IMG/VR virus record: IMGVR_UViG_3300023196_002659
Location: 1 to 23,509 of that record
Source: a virus
Length of the DNA: 23,509 nt
Reading direction: 5' to 3' (one strand)
The notes beneath the pieces were generated by a model. It did not search any database. It saw only the letters and a program-made list of their open reading frames with translations, and was not told where the DNA came from. The position numbers and the translations under genes are program-made. Positions 1 to 8,587 of the stretch are shown here, piece after piece. Each line of letters begins with the position of its first letter. The stretch's first letter is position 1.

Positions 1-1
1 C

Positions 2-340
2 GGAGAAGCTCTGGAATCTATCCCTGAGAGTGCGATAAAAATGCTGAACAGTCTGAGCAATATCAATATCACAGCCAATCTTACCCCTCTAACCGCAGAT
101 GTTGAAGGGGTTATGGATGCAATCGACGGAGTGTCAGCAGTCAAGTTGGCAAGTACCGCTCTTATCGTCACAGGAGCCTCTGCAGCAGCCGCAACAACGA
201 ACCAGCGCCCAGTGACAGCAGCAGCAGCCCCAGCGCCAGCAGCGCCCAACGTAGAGGTCTACGTGACTCTTGATAGTGAACCAATAGCAGTCAAGACGGT
301 AGAAGTGTTTGAGAAGGAATTCGGAGAGTCAGTCATATGA
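2..340 (+). CDS. C-terminal end of a virion/tail protein, cut by the window start
   Basis: The reading frame is open from the first complete codon to a TGA at 338-340. The Met at 41 is therefore probably internal, and the gene starts upstream of the window. About 112 residues are visible: a helical stretch, a hydrophobic Ala/Ser segment, an Ala/Pro-rich linker (roughly window residues 65-85), then a short segment beginning NVEVYVTLDSEP that looks like a small beta domain. An Ala/Pro linker followed by a beta end-piece is common at the C-terminus of large tail proteins such as tape measures. The position just before baseplate-type genes fits that, but I recognise no diagnostic motif. The function is inferred from context only. 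Confidence 0.6.
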   Translation, partial: GEALESIPESAIKMLNSLSNINITANLTPLTADVEGVMDAIDGVSAVKLASTALIVTGASAAAATTNQRPVTAAAAPAPAAPNVEVYVTLDSEPIAVKTVEVFEKEFGESVI

Positions 341-362
341 CGAAATTAAAGGAAACAAGTAA

Positions 363-1475
363 ATGAGTAAAAGTTTAGGAATGTTCGATCAAGAAAGGTA
401 CAAAGAGATTACCCTTAATAATCGAAGGGGCACAAAAGCTGGTCATCTAAGTCCGGCTACAACTGATGGCATCGCTAACCATGCGGAAGCTGTCATCTCC
501 TTTTTCCATGTACCTTCGGAATCAGACGTCTTTTTCAAGGCGTTTATAACCACTTTCCAAGAGTCATACGCCTCTGAGTGGAGCCCGGAGACAGTGTTTG
601 GAAGAACTGATCCAATCTACACCTTCAAGAACACCCAAAGAAGAATCACACTAGCTTGGAAGATCCCCGCTGACTCGATTGGTGACGCATATGGAAACCT
701 CGCTAGGGTTCAATCACTCGCACAGTTTCTTTATCCAAACTACACAGGGGTAGGCTCCGCTAACACTTTGTCCCAGAGCCCAATGGTCAGGCTTAAGGTT
801 ATGAATCTTGCTGAAAAAAGCGGCCCGAACAAGGCCGCGGATTCAACGGGTAAGACGATTTTCAACCAATATACTTCTACAAATGATCCGTCCAAGGGTT
901 TGCTGGGAGTTATCACATCGCTGAACATTAATCATAACTTGGAAAACAAAGATGTAGGCGTTATTCAGGTTGAGTCAAACACTATTCTTCCCAAGATGAT
1001 TGAAGTATCAATAGACTTCGCAGTCATTCACGAACAAACACTAGGTTGGAACGACAACAGCAAGTCCACCTTCAAGGATCCCCAATTTCCTTACAATGCT
1101 CCTCGCGAGGCCGAGCCGGGTGATGTGGCTGGTGCGAGCACCTATAATGGCAAGATCGAAGCGCGCAAAAACAGAGAAGCGGCCCGAGCAGAAGCCGCGC
1201 AAGACCGCGCCAACGCGGAAGCCAGAGGGTATGATGGGATGTTTGGAGAGATGAGAAGAAAGAGAGATCAAAAGCGCTTAGATAAACTTAATGATAAGAT
1301 GGCCGCAGGAGAAAAACTCAAACCACGACAGCAGGCAAACTACGAATACCTTAGCTCAGTCCAGGCCGGCGACACGGGTGATACCCGGGTAGGGGTAAAG
1401 TATGACGAGTATTTTGAGGCGCAAGATCGTGATGTCATCGAAGAACCCGAGTTTAACGTGGAAGAATATTATTAA
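363..1475 (+). CDS. Tail/baseplate structural protein (putative)
   Basis: This is a 370-residue protein with an AAAGGA ribosome site at 348-353. Residues about 45-130 carry a pattern I associate with tail-tube or baseplate proteins of marine contractile-tailed phages: an EWSPETVFGRTDPI stretch (72-85), then YTFKNTQRRITLAW (86-99), then FLYPNY (122-127). Residues about 180-235 hold GLLGVITSLNINH and an LPKMIEVSIDFAVIHE segment, which look like beta-rich core. Residues about 263-330 are very rich in Lys, Arg, Glu and Ala and probably form a charged helix or coiled coil. It lies just before the gp53-like gene, which supports a tail-end role. The exact T4 equivalent (for example gp48 or gp54) cannot be settled from sequence alone. 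Confidence 0.7.
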   Translation: MSKSLGMFDQERYKEITLNNRRGTKAGHLSPATTDGIANHAEAVISFFHVPSESDVFFKAFITTFQESYASEWSPETVFGRTDPIYTFKNTQRRITLAWKIPADSIGDAYGNLARVQSLAQFLYPNYTGVGSANTLSQSPMVRLKVMNLAEKSGPNKAADSTGKTIFNQYTSTNDPSKGLLGVITSLNINHNLENKDVGVIQVESNTILPKMIEVSIDFAVIHEQTLGWNDNSKSTFKDPQFPYNAPREAEPGDVAGASTYNGKIEARKNREAARAEAAQDRANAEARGYDGMFGEMRRKRDQKRLDKLNDKMAAGEKLKPRQQANYEYLSSVQAGDTGDTRVGVKYDEYFEAQDRDVIEEPEFNVEEYY

Positions 1476-1510
1476 TAGGCGGAAGATAATATGCCGAAAG
1501 GAGACAGACT

Positions 1511-1852
1511 ATGTCAAGATACAACAACTATAAAATTTTAAACAACAGCAGCAAATACTACCAGTTCTTGCGCAAAAAGCGTAATGGAATCAAAAACATA
1601 CAACAATACGAAACCCCTGTTTTGTATCACCCAGATATGATTGATCGCGCTAGCTTAAATACGACAACGCACGTGTGGACTGTTGGTGATCGCTACTATA
1701 AGCTAGCAGACCAATTTTATGGAGATCCCACACTGTGGTGGATAATTGCTTGGTATAACGGCCGCCCAACCGAGTCAGACTGCCTCACCGGAGATTTGCT
1801 CACAATTCCACTAGACACAGAATCCATTTTGGCCACCCTGGGAATGGGATAA
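1511..1852 (+). CDS. gp53-like baseplate wedge protein with LysM-like domain
   Basis: This is a 113-residue protein with a strong AAAGGAG ribosome site at 1497-1503. Residues 54-100 form a LysM-like module: a HVWTVGDRYYKLADQFYGD stretch, then WWIIAWYNGRP, ending in GDLLTIP. The WWIIAWYN and GDLLTIP signatures match the baseplate wedge protein gp53 of T4-like phages, where this module helps hold neighbouring wedges together. The N-terminal ~50 residues are basic and Tyr/Asn-rich. The neighbours are other tail-side genes, and the stop codon is four bases before the next start. The family assignment is good; the exact place in the baseplate follows from the T4 model. Confidence 0.8.
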   Translation: MSRYNNYKILNNSSKYYQFLRKKRNGIKNIQQYETPVLYHPDMIDRASLNTTTHVWTVGDRYYKLADQFYGDPTLWWIIAWYNGRPTESDCLTGDLLTIPLDTESILATLGMG

Positions 1853-1856
1853 GAAA

Positions 1857-4800
1857 ATGGCTTCTTGCAAGAAATTCGGACCCGCCTATCCGAAAACAGA
1901 TAAATATATCGACGACAACTGCGGTGAGGCCAGTGAGAAGGTCCAAAAATTAAAAGAGACCGTTGAACAATATAATAGAGATGCAACAACAATAAATGAT
2001 ATTGTTGATTTGTACCCTGATCTGGCCGCATACCGCATCGATCTCATCGATGAAAAATATACAAATGTGCCGGCTGATGAGCAATTTAATAATAGCTTTA
2101 ACAATCTCGGTAGTTTAAAGACAGATACCGCCGGCACCCTTGACAAGGTCGTCGACCTGCGATTATTAAACGAAGACGCGTCAGTCTCTTTTTCTGACCC
2201 CGCTACCGATACAGCTTTTGGGACAATCCAAAGCTTGCTTGCAGAAAATGGCCCCATGTGGGGTTATGGAAAAGAACTTGCTCGCCTTTGGACTAAATTC
2301 GATGAATACGCTAAAGAAATTGGGAAGCTTCTGACAGAGGAAGACGGCACCAAGGTTGCCGCCGCCGGCGAGGAAGGGTACGCCGACGCATACGCCGCCT
2401 ACACCGAAAACAACAAACCGAACCCGCATGCACTCGATGCGTACTATACTGCTGCTGGTCTTGCCGGCGAGCGAGGCCGCAAAGAAGCAGAACGAATTGC
2501 GCGCGAACAACTTGAGAGAGATCGAGCAAGCGTGTCGAGCCTTGCAGCATTAACGGTAAATGAGAATTATCTTTCAAAGCCTTATCGAGAGCAGTGCTAT
2601 GTTCAAGCACAAATCTTTGAACTTATTAAGCTGCGTAGGGACCCTGCAATGCCCAAGCAAAGGAAACTGCCCGTCAGCAACGCATCATCCAGTCCGGTGG
2701 GTCAGGCCTGCATTATGGCAGGCGGCTCACCCTTTGGGTTTATAAACAAATTAACACAATCAGAGAGCATTAAAACAATGTTTGAGATCCCCCCAGAGGT
2801 ATTATCGCAGTTGCAGCCCACAGTGCGCCTTTACAAGGTCATCCCAGGCGAAAAGCCGGGAACAGAGGAGGACGTTGAGATAACTTTTGATGGCTCTACT
2901 ACTGCATCCGATGTAAAAGAAATGCTTGCTAACAAGAAGCGCCGCGGCAGAGGCGTAGGCCTAAAAAGCTTCAACTGGACGTATGACGGCAGTGATCCCT
3001 TCTCTACAAAAAAGAGCATAAAAGCAAAATTGAAGCTTCACGCAGCAAGTTTCGCTGATTTGTTAGCGCCCCGGGGATCTGGCCGAGGAAAATTTAGATA
3101 TGTTGATTTGGCTCTCAAAACTGGCACCACCGAGACCGAATGTCGTACTAGCGCTGGGAACATAATCGAAGACGCGTCATCCAAACTTAATTTTAGATTA
3201 AAAGTTCTTGTTGGCTACGCAATACCAAAAAAACTGGCCATTTCAAGAGGCGACAGGAACAAAATTCAAGCTGCTATCCGAGATAGTTTTGTAACGCTTG
3301 AGCTTACTCCGACCATCCACGAATTTGAGTTTGACGAGTTTGGCCGAGTTAACCTTATCGTTAACTACCTTGCCTACATCGAAGACTTCTTCGACGACTT
3401 TTATTATGATATATTTGCCGCAGGAGAGAAATCTGCGACAGCAAACTTTAACCGTAGAATGAAGCAGGCTTTCAGCAGAGCAATAAAAAACAAAGAGGGC
3501 GATCAACTTCAACCCCCGACAGAAGAGGATTCTGAAATATTAAAAGCAGAGCAAATGTCGAATCTAAAGTCACTGCTGTCAGCACTTTTTGAAAATAAGA
3601 GATTATATTATTACAAGATCCCATATGGGTCGATGACGGAATCAATGTATGGCGGTGTACGGCCGGTATATGATGTCGACGGCGGTATACCCAATCGAAC
3701 CGCGGTCACAAACGAGATTTCAAGCCTTAGAACTCAAGCCCGCGAAGCAGGAACCGCCGGCAGGACTGCTGAGGCCACGGCCACCACAGAGAAGGCCGAT
3801 GAGCTTGAAACACATCTTGGAATTGGAACAGCGAAGGGGTTCGGCGGTGATTCTTACGAGCAAGTTACCTTCTTTTACCTTTATGATTTGATTGATGTTA
3901 TTTTAAATGGAATTGAGGTGGCCCTCCGGAGCACCTATCCTAATGCACTAGGCAAGTTAGTGGTCCCTATAGGCGCCGAGCACATAAGAACAAAAGAAAG
4001 AGCAACCCTGCGAAGGATGCAAACCAACTTCAAAAATTTAAGGGTGCTATTGGGTCCAATGGAAATATCGGACCCCCAAAAGCCAGATGTCTATCTAAAC
4101 GTTTCGATAGGAGAAGCTCCTATATCGGTCAGCTACTTTACTGAGTGGATGGCGTCTAAGGTCTTAGCCAAAGGTCGTACTGGCTTCACTCTGAGCGCCT
4201 TTATAAACCAGTTTGTAAAAAATTATCTTAGAAACTTTCTAAATGATAATAGGTGCGGCGGTGATAAATCGCGCCAAAGAGTGTCCTTATACAATGCCTC
4301 GGTGACCTCCTACTATGACGGCCCTACTGATGAGATAAGCAAACTTCTGTTAAAGAGTTGGAGAAGAGAGAAAGTCGCCAACAAAAGGGTAGACGTTTAT
4401 GTGCCCAAATTTACCGGAGGGGCTCTCTTAAACACAATGGGTTCCCGGACCAACCAGGGCCCGAGAAACAAGGGGCAAGAGTCCCAAAGAAATTGGATGA
4501 TCTTTTATGCAGGCCGCTCACGCCCCCAAGAACTGATGCGCGGAGACTACAGTGTTGATCACAGCCATGGAATTTTTCATTATGTCTTGGGGAGCGATAA
4601 GGGCATTGTTAAAACAATCAAATTAGACAGGACGAGTGCGACTGGCTTGAAAGAGCTACGCTTTGAGCAAGAAGGCTATGATGGGCTCATGCAACTCCGA
4701 GAAGTGTACAATGTCACAGTAGACGCGTTTCTGTTGCCAAACACCTTCCCGGGTACGTACATGTACGTTGATCCTCGCGGCTTTGCGCCAAACACTACGG

Positions 4801-5228
4801 GCTATCACTACAATCAGAATAAAAAGAAAATGCCCCTTGACCAATACGAACTAAGCAGGTATGGTATAGGTGGGTACTACATGATTATTAAAACCACACA
4901 CACGATTGCAGAAGGTGTACGCTCAAGTCAAATTATTGCGCACTGGGTTGCCGAGGTGGACAAGAACTCCAAGTCAAACAATGGCAATAACGCTTCTGTT
5001 GATTCAAACCCTGATGTATCGGTTGTGAAAAAGTGTGCACTAAAAAGAACAGAATATCAAGCTTCTACAAGCGACAACAAGGAACCGGTACCCGAAGACG
5101 AAGTGGGTTATCAGTCGAGCGAAGAACTCGGTGAGAGCACCGTTTTTGAGGATGGCAGCAGCATCACCGAGTCTTACGAGACAAGTGACCCAAGCGACAC
5201 TGCCCAAGGTTCGGTCGGGGGCGGATAG
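1857..5228 (+). CDS. Large putative baseplate/tail protein with hub-like C-terminus
   Basis: This 1123-residue protein is the largest gene here and starts four bases after the gp53-like stop, with only a weak GGGA site. Residues 1-250 are mostly helical and charged, with an Ala/Glu/Tyr-rich stretch around 165-215. The middle holds apparent beta modules, including one with RLKVLVGYAIPKKLAISRGD. The last ~150 residues before a Ser/Glu/Asp-rich tail carry FLLPNTFPGTYMYVDPRGF and later RYGIGGYYMIIKTTHTI. That layout resembles the end of phage hub-type proteins, where a membrane- or tube-facing beta domain closes the chain. I recognise no enzyme motif. A tail/baseplate role is inferred from the neighbours and this C-terminal pattern. 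Confidence 0.65.
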   Translation: MASCKKFGPAYPKTDKYIDDNCGEASEKVQKLKETVEQYNRDATTINDIVDLYPDLAAYRIDLIDEKYTNVPADEQFNNSFNNLGSLKTDTAGTLDKVVDLRLLNEDASVSFSDPATDTAFGTIQSLLAENGPMWGYGKELARLWTKFDEYAKEIGKLLTEEDGTKVAAAGEEGYADAYAAYTENNKPNPHALDAYYTAAGLAGERGRKEAERIAREQLERDRASVSSLAALTVNENYLSKPYREQCYVQAQIFELIKLRRDPAMPKQRKLPVSNASSSPVGQACIMAGGSPFGFINKLTQSESIKTMFEIPPEVLSQLQPTVRLYKVIPGEKPGTEEDVEITFDGSTTASDVKEMLANKKRRGRGVGLKSFNWTYDGSDPFSTKKSIKAKLKLHAASFADLLAPRGSGRGKFRYVDLALKTGTTETECRTSAGNIIEDASSKLNFRLKVLVGYAIPKKLAISRGDRNKIQAAIRDSFVTLELTPTIHEFEFDEFGRVNLIVNYLAYIEDFFDDFYYDIFAAGEKSATANFNRRMKQAFSRAIKNKEGDQLQPPTEEDSEILKAEQMSNLKSLLSALFENKRLYYYKIPYGSMTESMYGGVRPVYDVDGGIPNRTAVTNEISSLRTQAREAGTAGRTAEATATTEKADELETHLGIGTAKGFGGDSYEQVTFFYLYDLIDVILNGIEVALRSTYPNALGKLVVPIGAEHIRTKERATLRRMQTNFKNLRVLLGPMEISDPQKPDVYLNVSIGEAPISVSYFTEWMASKVLAKGRTGFTLSAFINQFVKNYLRNFLNDNRCGGDKSRQRVSLYNASVTSYYDGPTDEISKLLLKSWRREKVANKRVDVYVPKFTGGALLNTMGSRTNQGPRNKGQESQRNWMIFYAGRSRPQELMRGDYSVDHSHGIFHYVLGSDKGIVKTIKLDRTSATGLKELRFEQEGYDGLMQLREVYNVTVDAFLLPNTFPGTYMYVDPRGFAPNTTGYHYNQNKKKMPLDQYELSRYGIGGYYMIIKTTHTIAEGVRSSQIIAHWVAEVDKNSKSNNGNNASVDSNPDVSVVKKCALKRTEYQASTSDNKEPVPEDEVGYQSSEELGESTVFEDGSSITESYETSDPSDTAQGSVGGG

Positions 5229-5255
5229 ATAATGCACAACAAGGAATCAATTTAA

Positions 5256-6488
5256 ATGTCTATATTTTATAAAAAAGGTAACAATGAGAGCACGAAAGCG
5301 CTCTATCAAAAATCACTCATATACCGAAATGATATTCTGGAACCGGAATACGAGAATCTAAAAGATTTTCAATTAGCAGAAAAGTATTTGTATGGCCGAG
5401 TGAGCTACAGCTACGTGCCGATTGAATTAGATCTGCCGTCGACCTCCATGGGCTCTCTTGATCAAACCAACAAGTTGGGGACTGGCTTCCAGGCAGTGGG
5501 GTTCGTTGCTCATGCTTTCCGAGAACTCTCACAACAATTTAAAAAGAAAGCCATGTCCGGACAAATCAAAACTACCGACCCATTTTTATCTGTGCTAGAG
5601 GTGCAAAGGGCATACGAAAGCCCGAGAACACTATACAGAAGCTTTTCAGCAGAAAACAAACAGTCAATAGAGAAGACCTTCTCTGGTAGGAACTTGAGAT
5701 TTAAAGATTTTGATGGATTTATGCTTCATCTCATGGGAATTTTAGAAACGTCTACGAAGGAGCTACCTTTTACATATCCCGGGTTTATAAAGAGTCGGTA
5801 CTGTCCGATGACTGCGACTGGTCTTGTAATTGAGGTCTCTACCGAGTCAGCCGCTAGCGACGAAATGAAGATCAAGAATTTTAAAGAAAGCAAAAACTGG
5901 CAGTTCTATCTGAACGCTTGCCGTTCTTACGGATTCTCTGTGGACTCAAACAACCCTTGGAGACTTGTGGCGGACATTGGTACCCCAGAGATGATCCAAT
6001 ATGCGCAGACCGCCCCAAATTCAAATTACCGCAGCACTTCCGCAGTGTTGGCTAGCGCCTACACACCAGCCCACATTACGTACTATGAAAATTTTAAAAC
6101 AATACTTCTAGAGTTATATGATCGCATTAAAACAGATTATATACATGTTGAGCTTTGCGGTGACGGCACACTTAGAAACAATATTGTACGACCCAAGCAG
6201 TATAGCCTCAGTCAGTTCAACACGCTCTATACAGAGAGATTCTGCCTTGAGAACTACATGAAAATCCGACTGATGGAAGAAAAGAGCGCTCCGCTGACAG
6301 AAAATGAAAAGCAGCATCTTATCAGGGACTCATTAAAACTCGCGACCTTAAAGGGCCACGCAGAAGCGGTCGGCCTGTTTGAGTCCATCATTGGAAAAAC
6401 ATATGATTACAGTGGCTCCTTGACAGATCTTCTTTACCGTGATAAGATAAGTAAAGAAGAGGCGGAAAATGTACTTTCAAACACTTGA
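5256..6488 (+). CDS. Conserved phage protein of unknown function, upstream of DNA polymerase
   Basis: This is a 410-residue protein with an AAGGA site at 5241-5245. I do not recognise a named family. Visible landmarks are an N-terminal LEPEYENLKDFQLAEKYLYG stretch, a central PGFIKSRYCPMTATGLVIEV segment (about 175-195), and a YGFSVDSNNPWRLVADIGTP stretch (about 225-245) that looks like a conserved core. There is no signal peptide, membrane helix or nucleotide-binding loop. The C-terminal third is helical, with many Leu and Glu. It follows tail genes, but its last 20 bases overlap the start of the DNA polymerase gene, so it may be a virion protein or may belong to the replication block. Confidence 0.6.
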   Translation: MSIFYKKGNNESTKALYQKSLIYRNDILEPEYENLKDFQLAEKYLYGRVSYSYVPIELDLPSTSMGSLDQTNKLGTGFQAVGFVAHAFRELSQQFKKKAMSGQIKTTDPFLSVLEVQRAYESPRTLYRSFSAENKQSIEKTFSGRNLRFKDFDGFMLHLMGILETSTKELPFTYPGFIKSRYCPMTATGLVIEVSTESAASDEMKIKNFKESKNWQFYLNACRSYGFSVDSNNPWRLVADIGTPEMIQYAQTAPNSNYRSTSAVLASAYTPAHITYYENFKTILLELYDRIKTDYIHVELCGDGTLRNNIVRPKQYSLSQFNTLYTERFCLENYMKIRLMEEKSAPLTENEKQHLIRDSLKLATLKGHAEAVGLFESIIGKTYDYSGSLTDLLYRDKISKEEAENVLSNT

Positions 6489-7668
6489 TGATAAAACAGA
6501 GTGTGTTGGTGTTTATAAAGATGGAGAACTTCACTTTGAACATATGCCGGCCGATCTACTCAGAACTTGGAAGTACACTGGCTCGGTAAGAGATTCCGAT
6601 GTACAATACGCATGGCTTTATTCTGGCGGGTCGTCTCTCAAGGAAGCTGCACCCTCGGATTTACTTGAAGAGTACGAGGCAACTGTGCGTAAAATGAACG
6701 CTTTTTATAAATCTTTTACAATAGCAAAGATTGATTTCAACGACCACTGCATCTTCGATCTCATTCCCAAGGACGCCCTGCTACAGTTCTGCGAGATAAA
6801 GAATAAGATAACTCAACATGTATTTGAAAACACCACAAAGCCAAATAACTACGATTTTCTGTGCGAGGCTTCGAAACTCATCCATGACATCAGATATCGA
6901 CCACTAAACATCGATGCCTCAGACTGTAAGAGCATGTTCACTGCCACTAACTCCAGGCTCGGCATCAAGAAGATTATCTCCGGCGCTAACTATATTGATT
7001 ACAACCTCTTTGGTACCGTCACAGGCCGATTAACAACCTCTCCCGGGTCTTTCCCCATCTTAACGATGAAAAAGGATTTCAGAAAGGTTGTAAAGCCTAA
7101 AAACGATTGGTTTATTTCATTGGACTATAACGGAGCAGAGGTAAGGACGGTGCTGTCTCTTCTCGGCGAACCGCAACCGCAGGAAGACATTCACCAATGG
7201 AACATTGAAAACGTGTTCAACAAATCAAATGATATACGCAATCCTACGCGCGACGAAGCAAAGACTTTGTTTTTTGGGTGGTTGTACAATCCTGATTCTA
7301 CGATTATCAAGAGCGATCTATATGATCGCAATTTGATTCTTGACAAGCACTACAAAGATGGCTATATTAAGACCATCTTCGGAAGGCGCATTAAAGTGGA
7401 ACAAAGAAAAGCATTCAATTACCTTATCCAAAGCACAACTTCGGATCTGGTTATCGACCGGGCAATTGAGATTAACAAGATGTTAGAAAACACGAAAAGC
7501 CACATTTCACATATTGTACATGATGAATTGGTAATTGACTTGGCTGATGAGGACCGCCCTCTTTTGCCGGCAATTAAAGAAGTCTTTTCAAATAACAAAT
7601 TGGACTCATTCATGGTCAATCTTAAGGCCGGCCAAAACTATTTTGATTTGGGAGACCTAAACCTATGA
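6469..7668 (+). CDS. Family A DNA polymerase, minimal, no recognisable exonuclease domain
   Basis: This 399-residue protein carries all three polymerase motifs of the Pol I family. Motif A is LDYNGAEVR with catalytic Asp219 and Glu224. Motif B (O-helix) is RDEAKTLFFGWLYN with Arg261, Lys265, Phe269 and Tyr273. Motif C is HDE at 351-353. A TGRLTTSPGSFP stretch (185-196) matches the conserved template-side loop before motif A. Position 269 is Phe, as in E. coli Pol I, rather than the Tyr of T7. The B-to-C spacing is about 35 residues shorter than in E. coli Pol I, so part of the fingers/palm is trimmed. The first ~140 residues show no 3'-5' exonuclease motifs that I can see. The start overlaps the upstream gene by 20 bases, and the end overlaps the next gene through ATGA at 7665-7668. 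Confidence 0.9.
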   Translation: MYFQTLDDKTECVGVYKDGELHFEHMPADLLRTWKYTGSVRDSDVQYAWLYSGGSSLKEAAPSDLLEEYEATVRKMNAFYKSFTIAKIDFNDHCIFDLIPKDALLQFCEIKNKITQHVFENTTKPNNYDFLCEASKLIHDIRYRPLNIDASDCKSMFTATNSRLGIKKIISGANYIDYNLFGTVTGRLTTSPGSFPILTMKKDFRKVVKPKNDWFISLDYNGAEVRTVLSLLGEPQPQEDIHQWNIENVFNKSNDIRNPTRDEAKTLFFGWLYNPDSTIIKSDLYDRNLILDKHYKDGYIKTIFGRRIKVEQRKAFNYLIQSTTSDLVIDRAIEINKMLENTKSHISHIVHDELVIDLADEDRPLLPAIKEVFSNNKLDSFMVNLKAGQNYFDLGDLNL

Positions 7669-8528
7669 TTTCTGTGATCGGAATTGGCAATGCTGCGTCT
7701 GCAATCGCAAGTAAGTTTGCAGATCTGCCGCAATACGAGGTATATACCATGAACAGCAAGGTCGAGAAGAACTCAAAGACGCAGTTTAAGTTAAATACGT
7801 ACGATACCCCCGAAGAATACGAAAAGAACGCCCCCCGAGTTAAAAAGTTTTTAAAGAATCTAAAAGACCACGTGCAGGTTTTTGTAGTGGGCTCCTCACT
7901 GAGTTCAATTTATACACTTGGGGTATTAGAGCAGATCAGAGAGAAACAACTGGATGTTTTCTACATCAAGCCGGATATCGAACTGCTCACAGGCGTGCCA
8001 AGATTAGTGGAGAACACGACTTTCGGAGTGCTACAGGAATATGCACGATCAGGCCTTTTTAAAAACCTAACTATTTTTTCCAACGAGAATATTGAGAGAG
8101 TCCACAGTGAGATCAATCTAAAAGAGTACTACAGTATTCTTAATGAGACGGTCTATTCTTGTGTGCATTACTTAAATTATTTTGCACATACCGAGCCACA
8201 CATTGGAAATGTGTCAAAGCCAAGCGATATCAATAAGATAAGAGCAGTGTCCCTTTTAGATATGAAAAGACTTGAAGAAAAGTGGCTATTTGACCTTGAC
8301 ACCGAGCGCGAATTATGTTATTATATGTGTATAAACGAAAAGCGGTTGGAGAGTGAAACAGGGTTGCATAAGCGTTTGGTAGACATCCTAAAAACAAAAC
8401 CCAGGAATGCCTATCGTAAAATTTCTTACGCGATTTACGAAACAAATTTACCAGATTTTGGGTTCTGCGTTGCCCACACTAACGCAATACAACAACAAAA
8501 AACTCTTGACAAGTTCGATCAAGAGTAA
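7665..8528 (+). CDS. Divergent FtsZ/tubulin-like protein (putative)
   Basis: This is a 287-residue protein. Its layout follows the FtsZ/TubZ fold. The N-terminal beta strand and loop ISVIGIGNAASAI (2-14) sits where FtsZ has its GVGGGGxNA loop. A strand and loop VFVVGSSLSSIYTLGVLEQI (72-91) sits at the GGGTGTG signature position, followed by DVFYIKPD where FtsZ has a strand ending in KPF. Next come an N-x-E-type nucleotide-contact helix region (SILNETVYSCVHYL) and SKPSDINKIRAV, matching FtsZ's D-x-x-D-V-x-x-V/M stretch. A shorter C-terminal alpha/beta domain follows. The signature loop has lost most of its glycines, so GTP binding may be altered or absent. It is translationally coupled to the DNA polymerase gene (ATGA). 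This is my own fold reading; a different Rossmann-type protein is possible. Confidence 0.5.
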   Translation: MISVIGIGNAASAIASKFADLPQYEVYTMNSKVEKNSKTQFKLNTYDTPEEYEKNAPRVKKFLKNLKDHVQVFVVGSSLSSIYTLGVLEQIREKQLDVFYIKPDIELLTGVPRLVENTTFGVLQEYARSGLFKNLTIFSNENIERVHSEINLKEYYSILNETVYSCVHYLNYFAHTEPHIGNVSKPSDINKIRAVSLLDMKRLEEKWLFDLDTERELCYYMCINEKRLESETGLHKRLVDILKTKPRNAYRKISYAIYETNLPDFGFCVAHTNAIQQQKTLDKFDQE

Positions 8529-8534
8529 TACATT
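8506..8534 (+). promoter_or_regulatory. Sigma-70-type promoter for the SSB gene
   Basis: A perfect -35 box TTGACA at 8506-8511 is followed by a 17-base spacer and TACATT at 8529-8534. That -10 box keeps the three most important positions (T, A and last T) of TATAAT. It lies within and just after the end of the upstream gene. Transcription would start near 8541, about 47 bases before the SSB start codon. Confidence 0.6.
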
Positions 8535-8536
8535 AG

Positions 8537-8557
8537 ATGCTGAGGAAAGCTCAGTAT
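8537..8557 (+). promoter_or_regulatory. Leader hairpin upstream of the SSB gene
   Basis: ATGCTGAG (8537-8544) can pair with CTCAGTAT (8550-8557), giving eight base pairs with one G-U and a GAAAG loop. It sits at or next to the predicted 5' end of the mRNA from the promoter at 8506-8534. Such 5' hairpins can protect an mRNA or serve as a binding site. T4 gene 32 is autoregulated through a structured leader, so a regulatory role is plausible but not shown. Confidence 0.45.
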
Positions 8558-8587
8558 ACTTTAACAAAACAACAAGGAGAAAAAGTA

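Noticed and set aside
1466-1492. A/T-only 7-bp hairpin around the end of the 370-residue protein
   Set aside because: ATATTAT/ATAATAT pairing with a 13-base loop is weak and has no T-run; it is probably chance in A/T-rich sequence.
2068-2080. CTGATGA motifs (also near 4328, 7550 and 20435) as possible hammerhead ribozyme cores
   Set aside because: They lie inside coding sequence and lack the matching GAAA strand and flanking helices.
8537-8587. Longer start for the SSB gene at ATG 8537
   Set aside because: This ATG lies in the leader hairpin and close to the predicted transcription start, with no ribosome site. ATG 8588 has AAGGAG at proper spacing and begins a gp32-like N-terminus.
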